From positions 1-64,000 of the forward strand of contig VZSF01007787.1 in assembly GCA_013398295.1 (NCBI GenBank): a DNA stretch of 64,000 bases, given 5' to 3'. This DNA comes from Chionis minor (Eukaryota > Chordata > Aves > Charadriiformes > Chionididae). The position numbers and the translations under genes are program-made. Under the pieces are notes generated by a model. That model had not been told where the DNA came from and did no database searches. It saw only the letters and a program-made list of their open reading frames with translations. Numbering within the stretch: position 1 is the stretch's first letter; every line of letters starts with the position of its first letter. Below, piece after piece: positions 49,427 through 61,799 of this stretch.

Positions 49427-51622
49427 AGAGTTTTAAGTTTCAAATACTATTTGCAGTATAGACTCAATTCTACAGTAATCTGGCTTCATTTCCCAGCATC
49501 TCAGAAGAAAATTTTGCATTTCTGCTTTCAGAAACATTCTGCCAGAGTGGTGGTTTACTGTCTGCTTTCAAAGGCTTGAGGAGAGCCTGTCCAGTGGTAC
49601 AGATAACCTTCTGCAGTTTCTCTCAATTATTCTCTGGCTATTTTTTTTAATTGTGGAGAAGGTAGAAATCAATTCCTCCTTTGATTTGGAATGCACAGCA
49701 GTAAATAAGATTCTAGAAAACTAAGGTTCGGGTTATTAGAAGACTGATTCTGGGAACACAGCCTAAGATCTGCAGTTCATTGTGTGAGTATGCTAGCTGA
49801 GGTGTTATGGGTCATGTTCCTCTTGTCTGTCTTGAATGTGCTTTAAGGATGGGATTGAGCTCATCTTCATCCTATAAAACTAGGCATTTAGTTAAAGCTA
49901 GATGTTTAGCTAGCTGAAAACTAGCTTACATATGATATCTAACTTTAAAAAAAAATAAAATAAAGGTTATAGTTCCTATGTGCCCTTGTTGAAATATGTG
50001 GGGTTTTCCTCTCAAGACACTGTGAAACAAGGTTTTATTTCTATCTCCCATCCCTTTCCCAATCACATCCAGAGTGGACCACTTATCAGTGGTACCATAT
50101 ACCTTTATGTATGTCAACAACTTTCAATTTTAATACTTTCAAATTTACTACACTATGGTACTAAAAATAAAATGAAAACAAATTTAATTATTTGCAAACA
50201 TACCAGTTAAATGTTAGAATCAAATAATAATATCAATAGTAACATTATTACAAGAGTCTTTCTCATTTCGTTTAATCTATTTAGAAATATAATCTCATTC
50301 ATAGTTATTTTTTAGTTGCATTTTAAAGGGTTTTCCCCATAAGTTTCCCTATGTTAAATAAAAGCTTTTTTTTTTCTATTTAAAAGTTCCACAGTACACC
50401 CTTCAGCAGCGATTCCATAGCTATTTAGTTTGGCTTCCATCTTTAGCTCTCCATTGTCAACTCAAATCAATAAGACCATCCCCTGTTATTCCCCTGGATC
50501 AAGTTATCATGCAGCCTTCTTTATTTTTCATCCAAGCTGCATTTCCTGTGGACATTCCTTTTCCTGAAACATTTGTAATTTTAAAATACAGATATTGAAA
50601 TCAAAACACACTTCCACACAGAACTTATTTTAGTTACATTTGTGACATAACTGGGATTAATATTCTCATACATTGTTTGCCACTACATGTTTTTGAGCCC
50701 AGTCCCATTCTCGTGGATGTCAATGTCACAAAGAATATTTACTTTAATAGAATAACAGCATTTCTCTTAAAAACATAGAATTAAAAATTGGGAAATATTT
50801 ATTTGGACCATTTATGTAGTTTTCTTGTTTCCCCAGTGTCAACATGTTCTGAAGTATGAGGTAAGATAATTTTTTTGTTGAAAAGTCCCTGACAGAACTT
50901 AATCAAGCAATGAGACCTGGCAATCCAGTCCTGTATTGATCATTTCTAGTTGAGATGTAAATCATAATAATGTTTTACAGTTATTGGCTCAAAATAAATT
51001 TCCAGGCAGGAAAGACCTGCCACTGTAGTGGAATAAAACACTTCACTGCTGGTTCAGATACTGTAGGTAGCCAAGCGAAAACTTGGTATTTCTTTTCTCA
51101 TAATGCAGACAGATAAAACCACACTTTAGTGCAAGGAAATATGAACTCCAGTTTGAAAGTATCTGGGAAATTTTATGATTTTCTTTGACATAAGAAAAAT
51201 TCAGATTCACCCCTCTAATAGTGATGCATCACAACAAAAGATGAGCCAAAATTAAATATCTTTTTAGTCATACCAATCTGATGCGCTAAAAAGATAAAAT
51301 TGTTGAAAAAAACCCATCAATATTGATTGTTACCTTAAACAAAAAAACCGGTAAGCTCAGTTAAACTTTAGAAAGCTGTATGTGGACAATTATTAGGCAT
51401 CCCAGGTATATTTGACAGGATTCTGGAGTCAGTACAGTGGTTTGGGCTTGGTTAAAGTTAATTTTCTTCATAATAGCTTATGGCACTGTTTTGGATTTGT
51501 CACCAAAACAGTGTTGTTAATACACACGTATTTTAGTTGTTGCTAAGCAGTGGTTACATATCAAGGCCTTTTGTTCTTCTCACACTGCCCCACCAGCAAG
51601 TAGGCTGGGGAATCACAAGAAA

Positions 51623-52710
51623 TTACAGAATCACAGAATGTTAAGGGTTGGAAGGGACCTCTAGAGATCATCTGGTCCAACCCTCCTGCCAAAGCAGGTC
51701 CAACTACAGCAGGTTGCACAGGATGGTGTCCAGGTGGGTTTGGAATGTCTCCAGAGTTGGAGACTCCACCACCTCTCTGGGCAGCTTGTGCCAGTGCTCT
51801 GCCACCCTCAAAGGAGAGAAATTGCTCCTCATGTTGAGATGGAACTTCCTACAGTCGAGTTTATACCCATTACCTCTTGTCCTATCCCTGGGTACCACTG
51901 AAAAAAGCCTGGCCCCCTCCTCCTGGCACCCTCCCTTTAAGTATTTGTAAACATTGATGAGATCCCCCCCTCAGTCTTCTCTTCTCCAGACTAAAAAGAC
52001 CCAACTCCCTCAGTCTTTCCTCATAAGAAAGATGCTCCAGCCCCCTAATCACCTTGTGGCCCTTCGCTGTACCCTCTCCAGCAGTTCCCTGTCCTTCTTA
52101 AACTGGGGATCCCAGAACTGAACACAGTACTCCAGATGTGGTCTCACCAGGGCAGAGTAGAGGGGGAGGGTGACCTCCCTTGACCTGCTTGCCACACTCC
52201 TTGATGCACCCCAGGATGCCATCGGCCTTCTTAGCCCCAAGGGCACATTGCTGGCTCATGGTCATCCTGTTGTCCACCAAGACTACCAGGTCCCTCTCTG
52301 CACAGCTGCTTTCCAGCAGATCAGCCCTCAACCTGTACTGTTGCATGGGCTTATTCCTCCTCAGGTGCAGGACCCTACACTTACTTTTGTTGAACTTCAT
52401 ATGGTTTCTCTCTGCCCAACTCTCCAGCCTGTCCAGGTCATGCTGAAAGGCAGCTCAGCCTTCCAGGGTGTCAGCCACCCCTCCCAGCTTCGTGTCATCA
52501 GCAAACTTGCTGATGGTACACTCCATCTCTTCATCCAGGTCATTGATGAATACATTGAACAGGACTGGACCCAACACTGACCCCTGAGGAACACCACTAG
52601 TTACAGGCCTCCAACTAGACTCTGCCCCACTGATCCCAACCCTCTGAGACCTACCTGCTAACCAGTTTTCGATCCACCCCACTGTCCTTTCATCTAACCC
52701 ACACTTCCTA
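51623..52710 (-). mobile_element. CR1 retrotransposon nested in the LTR
   Basis: Minus-strand CR1 of about 1.09 kb inserted into the solo LTR. Its 3' end at about 51623 has ACAGAATCACAGAATG, a variant octamer pair, then 'ttggaagggacctctagagatcatctggtccaaccc'. The 5' truncation point is about 52710, where LTR sequence resumes at 'taagttgggagg'. Joining the two flanks restores a continuous LTR order, which proves the nesting and its polarity (LTR older). No target-site duplication longer than 2-3 bases is visible, as is usual for CR1. Confidence 0.95.
51704..52710 (-). pseudogene. CR1 ORF2 (reverse transcriptase) remnant in the nested copy
   Basis: The minus-strand frame 52766-52455 enters from LTR sequence (first ~18 residues) and continues into ORF2. 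It shows [14 protein letters not shown], motif [15 protein letters not shown] (residues 57-70) and motif C FADDTKL (residues 88-94), with the catalytic Asp pair intact. ORF2 then shifts frame: 52400-52098 holds MKFNKSKCRVLHL and ERDLVVLVD, 52246-52049 holds [17 protein letters not shown] and VQRRATR, and 51898-51704 holds the last DRTRGNG segment. Motif A and the endonuclease are missing through truncation. Relatively well preserved but non-functional. Confidence 0.92.
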
Positions 52711-53114
52711 AGTTGGGAGGGGACAAAGCTGGTACAGCTAACCACAGCTGACCAAAGGGATATCACATACCAAGTGATGTTATGCTCAGCAATAAAAAAT
52801 GGGGGGAAGAAGGAGGAAGTTGAGGTGGATTTTCAGAGTTATGGCATGTGTCTTTACAAGTGACCTTTCCATGTGATGGAGCCCTGCTTTCCTGGGGACA
52901 GCTAAACATCTGCCTGCTGACAGGATATAGCGAATGAAGTTTTCACCATGCTTTGCTTGTGCACGCAGCTCTTGTTTTACTTATTAAGTTGTTTTTATCT
53001 CATCCCGTGTGTTTTTGCACTTTTTCCCTTCTGATTCTCTTCCTCATTCTGCTGGTGGAAAGTGAGTGAGTGGCTGTGTGGGGCATAGCTGCCTAATGGG
53101 GTTAAACCACAACA

Positions 53115-54497
53115 GTGTCCTTAATTTAGTTGGTAGCTGTGGGCTAATCAGTCACTAATCTCATGGTCAGTAAGTAAGAGTAAGTGAATTAATGCTCTTA
53201 ATGGTTAATAAGCTCACTGTTACCAAAAAATAAAAAGAATCTGTTTTATGGTGGGAACTGCTACAACTTACTTAAGCAATCTAAAATTTAGATAGTTCAG
53301 CTACGTTTCAAATCCACTGAAGTTCTGCAACACAAAATTGACAACCTGAAAAATTGGAACTGATTCTCTTTATATTTAATGCACTAACAAGTGCATTATA
53401 TCACTAATAAGTGATACAAACAATGAATCCTTTCACTAGCTATTGCTATCTAAATCAAGATGTAACCACCTGCACCCTCAAAGATCCTCAAAGATCCTGT
53501 GCATTTTCATCATCTGTAAAGGGACTATAAGTTGAACTGCTCAGATGTACATGGCTGTTTGGTCAAGTTAATTCCATGCATACTCTAAGACAAACTTTCA
53601 GGGTCCTTGAATAGCCAACTGTGGGAGATAGATATGTTGAGGATACAATTTCTTCCATCTGCTTCAGACTCCTAGTATTAGAATAAAGCCCTGTCTTTCC
53701 CTATTGACTGTAAAATGAACTAAACTGTTACCCTAGACTTAGATGGATAAAAATACAAAATATAAACTTTAGTCCAAGCTCAATAAAGTTGCTTAAAAAT
53801 AAGATGACACTGCCATTTGAGAGGCTGAGGACATCTGAGAAGTCCACAAAGACATTGACTAATGCCACACAGGATGAACAGAGACAAGTTTTTCTGAACT
53901 GGCAGGGGAAAGTACTTAGGACAACCTCAAGACCCTATGTTTAGGCAACTGAATCAAGCCCCAGATACTGATTTTAGAAACCCAGGACCAGCACAGAAGG
54001 AAGAGGACTTAATGAAAGCAAAGTATGTTAAATATAAGGAATTTAACAAAGTGTCTTACTGCAAATACTCAACAGACTGAAAGCAGTAAGAGATTAATAT
54101 TCAGAGCCTTACAAAAATCCTCATTCAGTCATGTATATTTAAGGCAATCATGTTATATGAATGGAATGTATTAAAATAATGAATGAGTATTTCATTATTC
54201 TATGTTTCCTGTCAGAACTTGTTTTAGTACTACATGGGGGGCCATATCTTTGCAAACATCAGCTGAATTGAAGAAATATCTACATTTGAGGACTTAGGTA
54301 TAGAGTGGTAGAAACACAAGCCCTGAGTCCTCCCAGCTCTGAATACATGTAGCGATTCCTCATGGTCTGGAATGGACACATATCTCTAAATATTTTGTGG
54401 CATCAAATATAGTAGTTATGAGATAATCAAATGTGCTAAAGATATGAGAAAATATTTTAATAAGTCAAGTTTCTGATAAAATATACATTTATTGCTC
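53115..54497. other. Non-coding spacer between LTR and CR1
   Basis: No gene recognised. An 11-base unit CTCAAAGATCC occurs twice in tandem near 53477-53499. Otherwise unremarkable AT-rich sequence. Confidence 0.55.
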
Positions 54498-54526
54498 TTT
54501 TTATTATTATTTTATTTATTTATTAT
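54498..54526. repeat. (TTAT)n tract at CR1 insertion point
   Basis: TTATTATTATTTTATTTATT-type tract directly abutting the truncated 5' end of the next CR1. It may be the AT-rich target. Confidence 0.7.
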
Positions 54527-55253
54527 GCCTGGCAATCCCAGGCATAAATACAGGCTGGGCAGAGAATGGCTGGAGAGCAGCCCTGAGGAGAAGGACTTGG
54601 GAGTGCTCATGGATGAGAAGCTCAACATGAGCCGGCAGTGCGCGCTGACAGCCCAGAAAGCCAACCGTATCCTGGGTTGCATCAAAAGAAGCGTGGCCAG
54701 CAGGGCACGGGAGGTGATTCTCCCCCTCTACTCTGCGCTTGTGAGACCCCACCTGGAGTACTGTGTCCAGCTCTGGAGCCCTCAACATAGAAAGGACATG
54801 GAACTGTTGGAACAGGTCCAGCGAAGGGCCACTAAGATGATTAGAGGGATGGAGTACCTCTCCTACGAGGACAGGCTGAGAGAGCTGGGGCTGTTCAGCC
54901 TGGAGAAGCCTTTCAGCATCTGAAGGGAGCCTACAGGAGAGCTGGAGAGGGACTCTTGGTCAGGAAGTCTAGTGATAGGACAAGGGGTAATGGTTTTAAA
55001 TTGGAAGAGGGGAGATTTAGATTAGATATTAGGAAGAAGTTCTTTACGGTGAGGGTGGTGAGGCACTGGAACAGGTTACCCAGGGAGGTTGTGGAGGCCC
55101 CATCCCTGGAAGTGTTTAAGGCCAGGCTGGATGGGGCTTTGAGCAACCTGCTCTAGTGAGAGGTGTCCCTGCCCATGGCAGGGGGTTGGAACTTGATGAT
55201 CTTTAAGGTCCCTTCCAACTCTAACCATTCTATGATTCTATGATTCTATGATT
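54527..55253 (+). mobile_element. Well-preserved, young-looking CR1
   Basis: Plus-strand CR1 of about 730 bp with visibly higher GC than its surroundings and three perfect terminal octamers (55227-55250). It runs from the ORF2 'NPRHKYRLG' point through the 3' UTR, which ends '...ggttggaacttgatgatctttaaggtcccttccaactctaacc'. Compared with the other copies, a short segment following 'ctggagaag' (54908) is missing: the residues after LFSLEK that normally continue RRLRGDL are lost and the frame closes soon after. The first frame of 143 codons starts with a dozen flanking residues that are not CR1. Confidence 0.97.
54531..55156 (+). pseudogene. CR1 ORF2 C-terminal remnant
   Basis: Frame 1 to 54923 carries [61 protein letters not shown] and LGLFSLEK, then ends after the small deletion. 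A second frame, 54956-55156, carries [29 protein letters not shown] and [20 protein letters not shown], to the ORF2 stop. No RT catalytic motifs are present because of truncation. Confidence 0.9.
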
Positions 55254-55927
55254 ATTTGGACTGACTCAAAAGTACAAATTTTACTTCTAATTTTGATTGC
55301 AACACCTTCTGAAACTAATTATTAATTCCCATTTTAATCCTCTAGTGTATTTTTAAAATGTCCTCAATAAAGTGCTATAAGGTTTCTGGGGTTTTTGTAC
55401 ACATAGTGGTATGTATTTTGTACTGAGTCACATCTAATATAGTTCCTGTAAAGTCAGTAAGTTTGTGTGGACTAGAAATCACTGCTGAATTTAGCCTAGT
55501 ATCTATGCAGAAGTCAGCTGTGGTAATACAGGTAAACCAAATAAAAATCATGGCAGGAAAGTCATTATAGTCTGCAATTAACATAACAGATTTTACAGTG
55601 TGTGCTAGAAATGAAGAGGTTTTGCCTTCTACGCAGGTTTATAACAACAATTATAAAATGAAATGGCGATGATGATATGAATATAATGAGATAGGTCGTG
55701 GTTATAGGTCTAGCTACACCTCCTTTCTCTTTATGATTGCTGAATTCATCCCTCAGGTGTTTGGCTTCTTGTCCTTAATGGTCTTAATGTAATGTTATAT
55801 GATTCTTCCACAGAGCTATAGTGTAATACTATAACTATACCAATGTTTATTAAAGGGCAATCACAAGAGTGTTTGGGCCATTTGTTGGACAATAGCCTCC
55901 TTAAGCCTAATTCATTCATTAGAGAAC

Positions 55928-55928
<1 letters not shown>

Positions 55929-55958
<30 letters not shown>
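55929..55958. repeat. Poly(A) run, 30 bases
   Basis: Uninterrupted A30, followed after 14 bases by an ambiguous base N at 55973 and further A runs. No poly(A) signal or retroposed transcript is recognised upstream. Confidence 0.9.
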
Positions 55959-55961
<3 letters not shown>

Positions 55962-55972
55962 TTTCAAATATA

Positions 55973-55973
55973 N
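55973..55973. other. Ambiguous base N
   Basis: Single N within A-rich sequence just after an A30 run. Likely a sequencing or assembly uncertainty at a homopolymer, possibly a second minimal gap. Confidence 0.8.
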
Positions 55974-58900
55974 AAAAAAGAAAAGCTATTGCAATATAAC
56001 TGTGCTAGAAAGAGACAAGGCTGTACAGAGCTGCCTCGTCGGCTCAGCAGTGTTAGAGGCAGTTGTGCATACTCCTGTTGACAAGCATTTAAGAATATTG
56101 CAAAATCTACCAGTGAAGACGGGCAGTTTAGAGGCTCAGATATTCACAGGCAGAAGGTAGGTCTTCAGAGAATTTCATTAGCCTCTTAAAGGCAATTTGA
56201 GCAGAAACTGTTATTCAGCCCTTGTAAATCTACCCTGAACAACATTCACACAGAACCATACTACTTAACAGCCTAGTATTTTATAATGATGAGTTAAGAA
56301 GCTTTAGTTTTTTTAAGTACTTCACACTATTAAATCACTTCTTGAATTGAACTCTCCTCTTGTACCTCAAGAACACAAGCATACATAATGCCCGTAATAT
56401 TCCTCCTCATAATATTGTTCACAAATATACTGTTTTCCTGTCTAACCCACCTTGTATACATCTGTTCAGAAATTGCTTTAAGGTGAAAATCTTAAATCTT
56501 AGACCAAAACGTTTGATCCTGAGTGTACTTTCATCAAAAGAATGGTTTTGGTCATTGCTAGAGGATTTAGCTGAGACCTAGACCTGAAAACACTTTGTGT
56601 GTTTAACATTAATGTTTTCAACAATCATGAGGTGACTAAAAATAAGAGAGAGCACAGACAAGCCCATGAAGGTGAGTTATCAAAGCCTTTTCATTGCAAG
56701 TGAACAAGGAGGCCACTGTTGATTCCTATGCAGCAAACTGACTCATGAGGAAACATTCTTGCTTCCAAGTGAGTATGCTTGGCAGCTTTCAGCAACTCAA
56801 ACCTTCAGGTACTCCCTCTGTTATTGACCTAATTGGACCATCTGTTTTCAAAGAATTTCTTTCCTTATCCCAGATTGAAGCAAGAGAGCTCTTGCTTAAT
56901 TATATGCTTTAACGCTTGTTGAGACCTGAACGATAGGCGCAAATAAGCTAAAACCCCCCAGATCAAAGTATTTTTATGAAGTACAATACATTGCCCAGCA
57001 GTAAAAGACATATCAAACATTGACCTCTTCGCAAAGGCATTTAGCCTCGTGGTTGGCCTTCTAACAGTTATTTCTGATTTCTTCCCCTGTTTACCACAAC
57101 TCATGTCTTTTCTGCTGGAGAAAGGGTCACAGCAGCTTCACAATATAAGCTACACAGTTCACTTAGTGCAGTAGTCACAATTTCTTCAGAAACTCTCATC
57201 ATGAAGGAGGTTAATACTTCAGAAAATCCATCAAAGTGACTTATTTCCTCTTTTCTTGGTTCTGACTTTCATTGCAGAGCTAAGTATTTACTATTAAAAT
57301 ATATAAAACTGAAGTAAAATTTCTCCTATTGTAGCACTCACATTTACAGTGTCAGTAAATATGTTGTTCAGAATTTATCCAACTTGAAAATGAAGCCAGT
57401 TTTCAAGTAATTTTTTATAGTACACCTAGCTACACTCAGTTTATGTTCATCCAGTTGTACAACACTCCTCTGTCCCTTTTTTGGTTAGTATTTCATAGAA
57501 GTTCATGCACTTTGCATAGGTAGTAAATAAATATCTTTGCTTCCACCTGGTGCAGTGTAGAATAGAAAGGCAATAGGATAACTTAATCCAGTATCCTGAA
57601 AAAAAAGTACATTGTGAAAAGTGTGACTACTTCTGTGTTTTCCCTTAACCATTCAGCTTGTTGGTCATGTATATTATCCCAAAGAACTGCTGATGTAGAT
57701 AGCACTAGAGTGTGGCAGGAATATGCATCCCAGAAAACATTCATTAACTATAGAGCTATTATGTTTTACAAAATGCTTACACTGGGACTTCACTCACTTA
57801 GTTTCCCACCTCTATTTTTATATCTTTAAATTAAATGTATTTAATTCTTCATGCTTTTTCTATGTTCTTTGTGGTTCCACTTTTGAAAATTAATGTAACA
57901 TACTGTTTTTATTTTTCAACAAATAAAGTCTAAAGCATATGTACCAAAATATTTCCCTCATTTTTTTGGTGCTTTCTACACACTTTCCTTTGTTTTTGCC
58001 TTTGTCTATCTCTCTCTTCTACCTGTCTTATCTGGTTTTTTTCATGCTCTTTTGTTCATTTAGGCCTATACTTCTATCCCTAGAAGTTGCTGTTATGCAT
58101 TAATTTGGCTCCTTCTGGTATTAATATGCAAGACTGAAGCCCTGTCAAACAAAGTTTTCTCTGACTATTTCACTTCTTTTTGAATGTTCCTAGGGTTAAT
58201 CAAGACCATGTTTCACAGCATGCACCACACTCCCTTTTCATTAGTTACTCTGAATTCCTGAAGATCTTCATGCTTCATTTTGACCCTCTAACCAGTTTTC
58301 CTGTCTGTGGCAGCAAAAGCATGATAATTTGACCCTCTAAGTTTGTAAGCCATTTCTACTTAAAAAGCATAATTTAGCATTTCTTAAGCTAAAATTAAGT
58401 AGAGATATGTATCTCAGGAACACTGCTAAAGGTAGATTTTCAATTAACTTTTCTCCCACCTCATTTTTTAAGTTGACTTCAGAATTGTAGACCTGGAGAC
58501 TAAAATTTAAATGAGCTGAATGCATGTCCTTTCTAAACACACACACGGTGATATTTACAAATGATCTCCATTAATTTACCGCACTGACAGTAAATGGATC
58601 CAAGTTGCACAACGAAGTACCATTATTGGAAGTTATCATTTGAAGTGGATAAAGAATAAATGAGCATGGTGAATGAATTTGCTTTGCATTTCTTCAGGTT
58701 TTAACTAAAAACCTATGAAAGTAGTTGCAGATTAGGAGTTTTCTAGCCTATAAGGCTTTTGTCTACACTCTAACTATTTTGTAAAGTTGACGAAAATCAA
58801 GTGAGAGACTCCTTGGGCAATGAGATCCAGATTTTGGAAATTTTCTTGGCAGGTCACTGTTTAGCTCCAGTGAGAAGACAGATGCTTACCTGCCTTTTAT

Positions 58901-59413
58901 AGTCCAGATGATATTCATATGTAGTGTGGGCCAGTGCTGTGCTTTTTCCTTTCTTTCACAGAATTTTTTAATTTCCATTGTTAGCCATTTCTGTTATATA
59001 AAACTTCCAGGCAGAGCACCTGATACTTTCAAGTGATCCTCTCAACAGTAAACAAGGACATGGAGGACTCAATTTTTAGAAGCAGTCCTTTTCTAAAATG
59101 ATGTGATTTAAAACCTGATTTTCATGATACATCCTTTAATACGGACCATTAATTTGAGGACCCAGATAAAAAATGTACTTACTACTTTAGGAGCTCTAGT
59201 TTAAAAGACAGGTGCTGAGGCAAAAGCATCTGTACAATTAGATTATTTTAAGTTGGTATTCTACACTGGGTTTTTTTCAGGAAAACAACACATTGTACTA
59301 GCTTCTAGTTATAAGAACTTTCCTTATTAATGCACTAGTTGTCTTCAATATAATAAGAATATATGTTTGATTCCTTTAGATCATGAATTTGATGTCACTT
59401 ATTTTGCAAATCA

Positions 59414-59444
59414 ATCTATCTGTCTACCTATCTATCATTCTATC
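59414..59444. repeat. Degenerate (TATC)n microsatellite
   Basis: About 30 bases of TATC/TGTC/TACC units. Confidence 0.7.
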
Positions 59445-61469
59445 AATTGCATGTCATAAACTGCATAACAAGGTATTAAAATACATGTACAGGTCTTACA
59501 AAAAATAAGCTGTAAGGTATGTTAGATGCAATATACTTTAAATTTTTCTAGTTAATCAAGCATAATGCACAATCAACACCTTCAAAGGAGAAATCTAGTT
59601 TCACTCTACTAAATTAAAATATCAATGTTTAAAAAGGGGGAAAAAAATCCAAATTGCATTTTTTAAAGCAGAAATGAAACTAAAAGGCATGAGAAAACAA
59701 GACCTAATGTGTTATCTGAATTGGTTTACATCTCCTTAACTACAGCTTTTAATCCCTGACATAAACATATTGGTGAATAAAAGGAGCTTTAAAGTCAGTG
59801 AAAAGGCAACACTGAGTGCTGTTGTCAGGGACCACAAAACATGTGGAAAATGACCACTAAGATCCCGACTCTCGTCATCTATCACTTTCAGAATGTTAAC
59901 GGGCAATTCTCTTGCACTTCAGAAATCTTGTATATCACCCAAAAGGAGTAAATAAGTATTTATATAAATAAGAATAGGTACTGGGAAAAAGAAAAGGTTA
60001 TGATGCAAATTGTGCCTTAGATTTGAAACTGTGGGAAATTCATTTGAAGTAAAATCACATACAAGTAGCCAAATCTTTCTATAATCTCTATATTTCTGCA
60101 TGCTGCCATAATTTTAGGAAAGCTAAAATAGCTACAAAATAGCTCCTGAAAATAAGAATTTTTAATAACACTTTCAGTCTCGCTTCTGTTTTAAGACATA
60201 TGGTGTATGGGCAGCTCTAGTCTAGCTGCACATAGAGTTTTAACAAGCTTTGTTGATACAGAACAACAAATAGTATCATGTGAGTATGCAACTAAAACTG
60301 GGCTACACATGTAAAGGCACTGTAAATCAATACAGTTCAACTGGGAAGTTAACAGTAGAAGAGAATAATTGAGCCAGTTACCAGAAGTATCAGTAACAAC
60401 TGGAAGATAAAACTGTTTTCTTCTAAGAAGTGGTTGTGCACAGTACTGAGGACCAATAAAACTATGGACTTCAACACCTTTTATGGGTATAACAAGCAAA
60501 AGCTATGGGGAATGAATTGAAGAAAATTTTCACTGAAGTTTGATAAGTCAGTGCTAACCCTGAATCTGTTCCTATTTTTCTCCTACTTTAGTTCTGAATG
60601 TTGGAGCTGCAGTTGTGAAAGTAATTTTATTTCTATAAAATAAGTAATTTTCTGTATGCAGACAGAAATTAAAATCAATAGTATATTTTTAATGCAAATT
60701 TCCACATACTCCATCAGTGACAATATTAAATGGATGGCATGAATCTAGACATAGAATGTAAAAGTAAATATATGGGACGACTTGCATTTCTTTTACCTAA
60801 GCAAACAAGGAGACCGAAAAATAGCTGTTGATATGTGCCAATCACCCTCCCTTTTACTCATTTAGAATATTGTCTGATAACACTATTATAAGAATAAGAA
60901 AATGGACCAAATACCTTTTAGTAGAATTCCCAGTATATACAATGCATCTTGAATTAATGACAAATTTCGGCATGTATAGAAGTTTTGCAAATAGAGAGCC
61001 CAGTACAGTCACCTAGAGTGGATTTCTCACTTAAGATGCAGAGGTGCTAATTGCTTTACATTCCCATTATAGTTGATGGGAGGAAATAAATACCTTTGGA
61101 AAACATTTTCATCTGACCTAGTTGATCTGCTTTGGGATGAGTTAGATCATATGTTAAGATGTGTATCTTTATTATTACAAGTGGTGTAGGATGATTTGCT
61201 CACACACAGGTATTGGTATCAGTCTACACTTGGTCAGACACTTAACTCTAGTTTGATCAGACGCTTGCCTTCACATTTCTTACAGTAAACTGCTTCAGAA
61301 TGTCACTCAGAGTTAGTAACTTTATAATAGTTTTCTGAAAAAATATATTGATGTCCAGTCTACTCCATTTGTCCTTCTCCCATCACATGTTCTGGATTAC
61401 TTGCCTGTTCTCTGTCTTCTGGAAAACATCGATGTTGGATTCATAGACAAAAATCATAACTAGTTATTT

Positions 61470-61660
61470 TCTAGACTAAATAAATTGGCCTCCTTTATCA
61501 GCTCCAAACTCAGTTAATCTTTCATGATAACTAGCATGTAGTCAACACAGTATTTCAAAGTGATTACCATAATTTCCTTGAACAATATTATTGTTTCATA
61601 TCTCTTTTAATATAACCTTGAGTCACATCTGCCTTTCTATAGCCTTAGCACACTAGTTTT
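61470..61660 (-). mobile_element. Ancient CR1/L3-like fragment
   Basis: The plus-strand order 'tctagactaaataaa', 'ctcagttaatctttcatgata', 'tcaacacagtatttcaaagtg', 'aatattattgtttcatatctc' and 'ttgagtcacatctgcctttct' follows the reverse complement of the ORF2 C-terminal region of old CR1/L3-type LINEs, in the same order as the younger copies. It is heavily diverged; recognition is from memory of the family. Confidence 0.55.
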
Positions 61661-61799
61661 TCCCTTTCATCTTCAATTCTTTTGTAAACCCATGTCCTTG
61701 TTCTCAGTTGTTTCCTCTCTCATGAGCCTGCAGTTACTGAAATTACTCTCTTTAGACAATAGGCCTGAAACTGCAAATTGTCACTGGCAATTCACCCAA

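Larger units (their letters stand above)
47363..51430. other. AT-rich non-coding sequence
   Basis: No gene or clear transposon recognised. It holds a TC-rich tract (47803-47842) and a short A/C tract (49392-49426). Confidence 0.55.
51431..53114 (+). mobile_element. Solo LTR of an avian ERV, split by a CR1
   Basis: The LTR is in two parts, 51431-51622 and about 52711-53114, together near 600 bp. Part 1 holds 'gttaattttcttcataatag', 'aacagtgttgttaatacacac' and 'ccagcaagtaggctgggg'. Part 2 holds 'ttgggaggggacaaagc', an AATAAAAAA box (52791) that could be TATA-like, 'gatggagccctgctttcctgg', a decayed poly(A) signal ATTAAG (52983-52988), and the terminal GGGGTTAAACCACAACA. No internal viral genes are seen, so this is a solo LTR. 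Flanks GAGTC (51426-51430) and GTGTC (53115-53119) match at 4 of 5 positions and may be a decayed target-site duplication. Family recognition is from memory. Confidence 0.85.
55254..61469. other. AT-rich non-coding sequence
   Basis: About 6.2 kb without a supportable gene. It includes an A30 run (55929-55958), an ambiguous base at 55973 and a degenerate TATC repeat (59414-59444). Short open frames show no domains. Confidence 0.55.

Noticed and set aside
51431..53114. Full-length endogenous retrovirus
   Set aside because: Only LTR sequence is present on both sides of the inserted CR1; no gag, pol or env segments are seen, and the RT motifs inside belong to CR1.
53380..53500. Small symmetrical and tandem motifs (for example CTCAAAGATCC twice)
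   Set aside because: Too short and isolated to distinguish from background.
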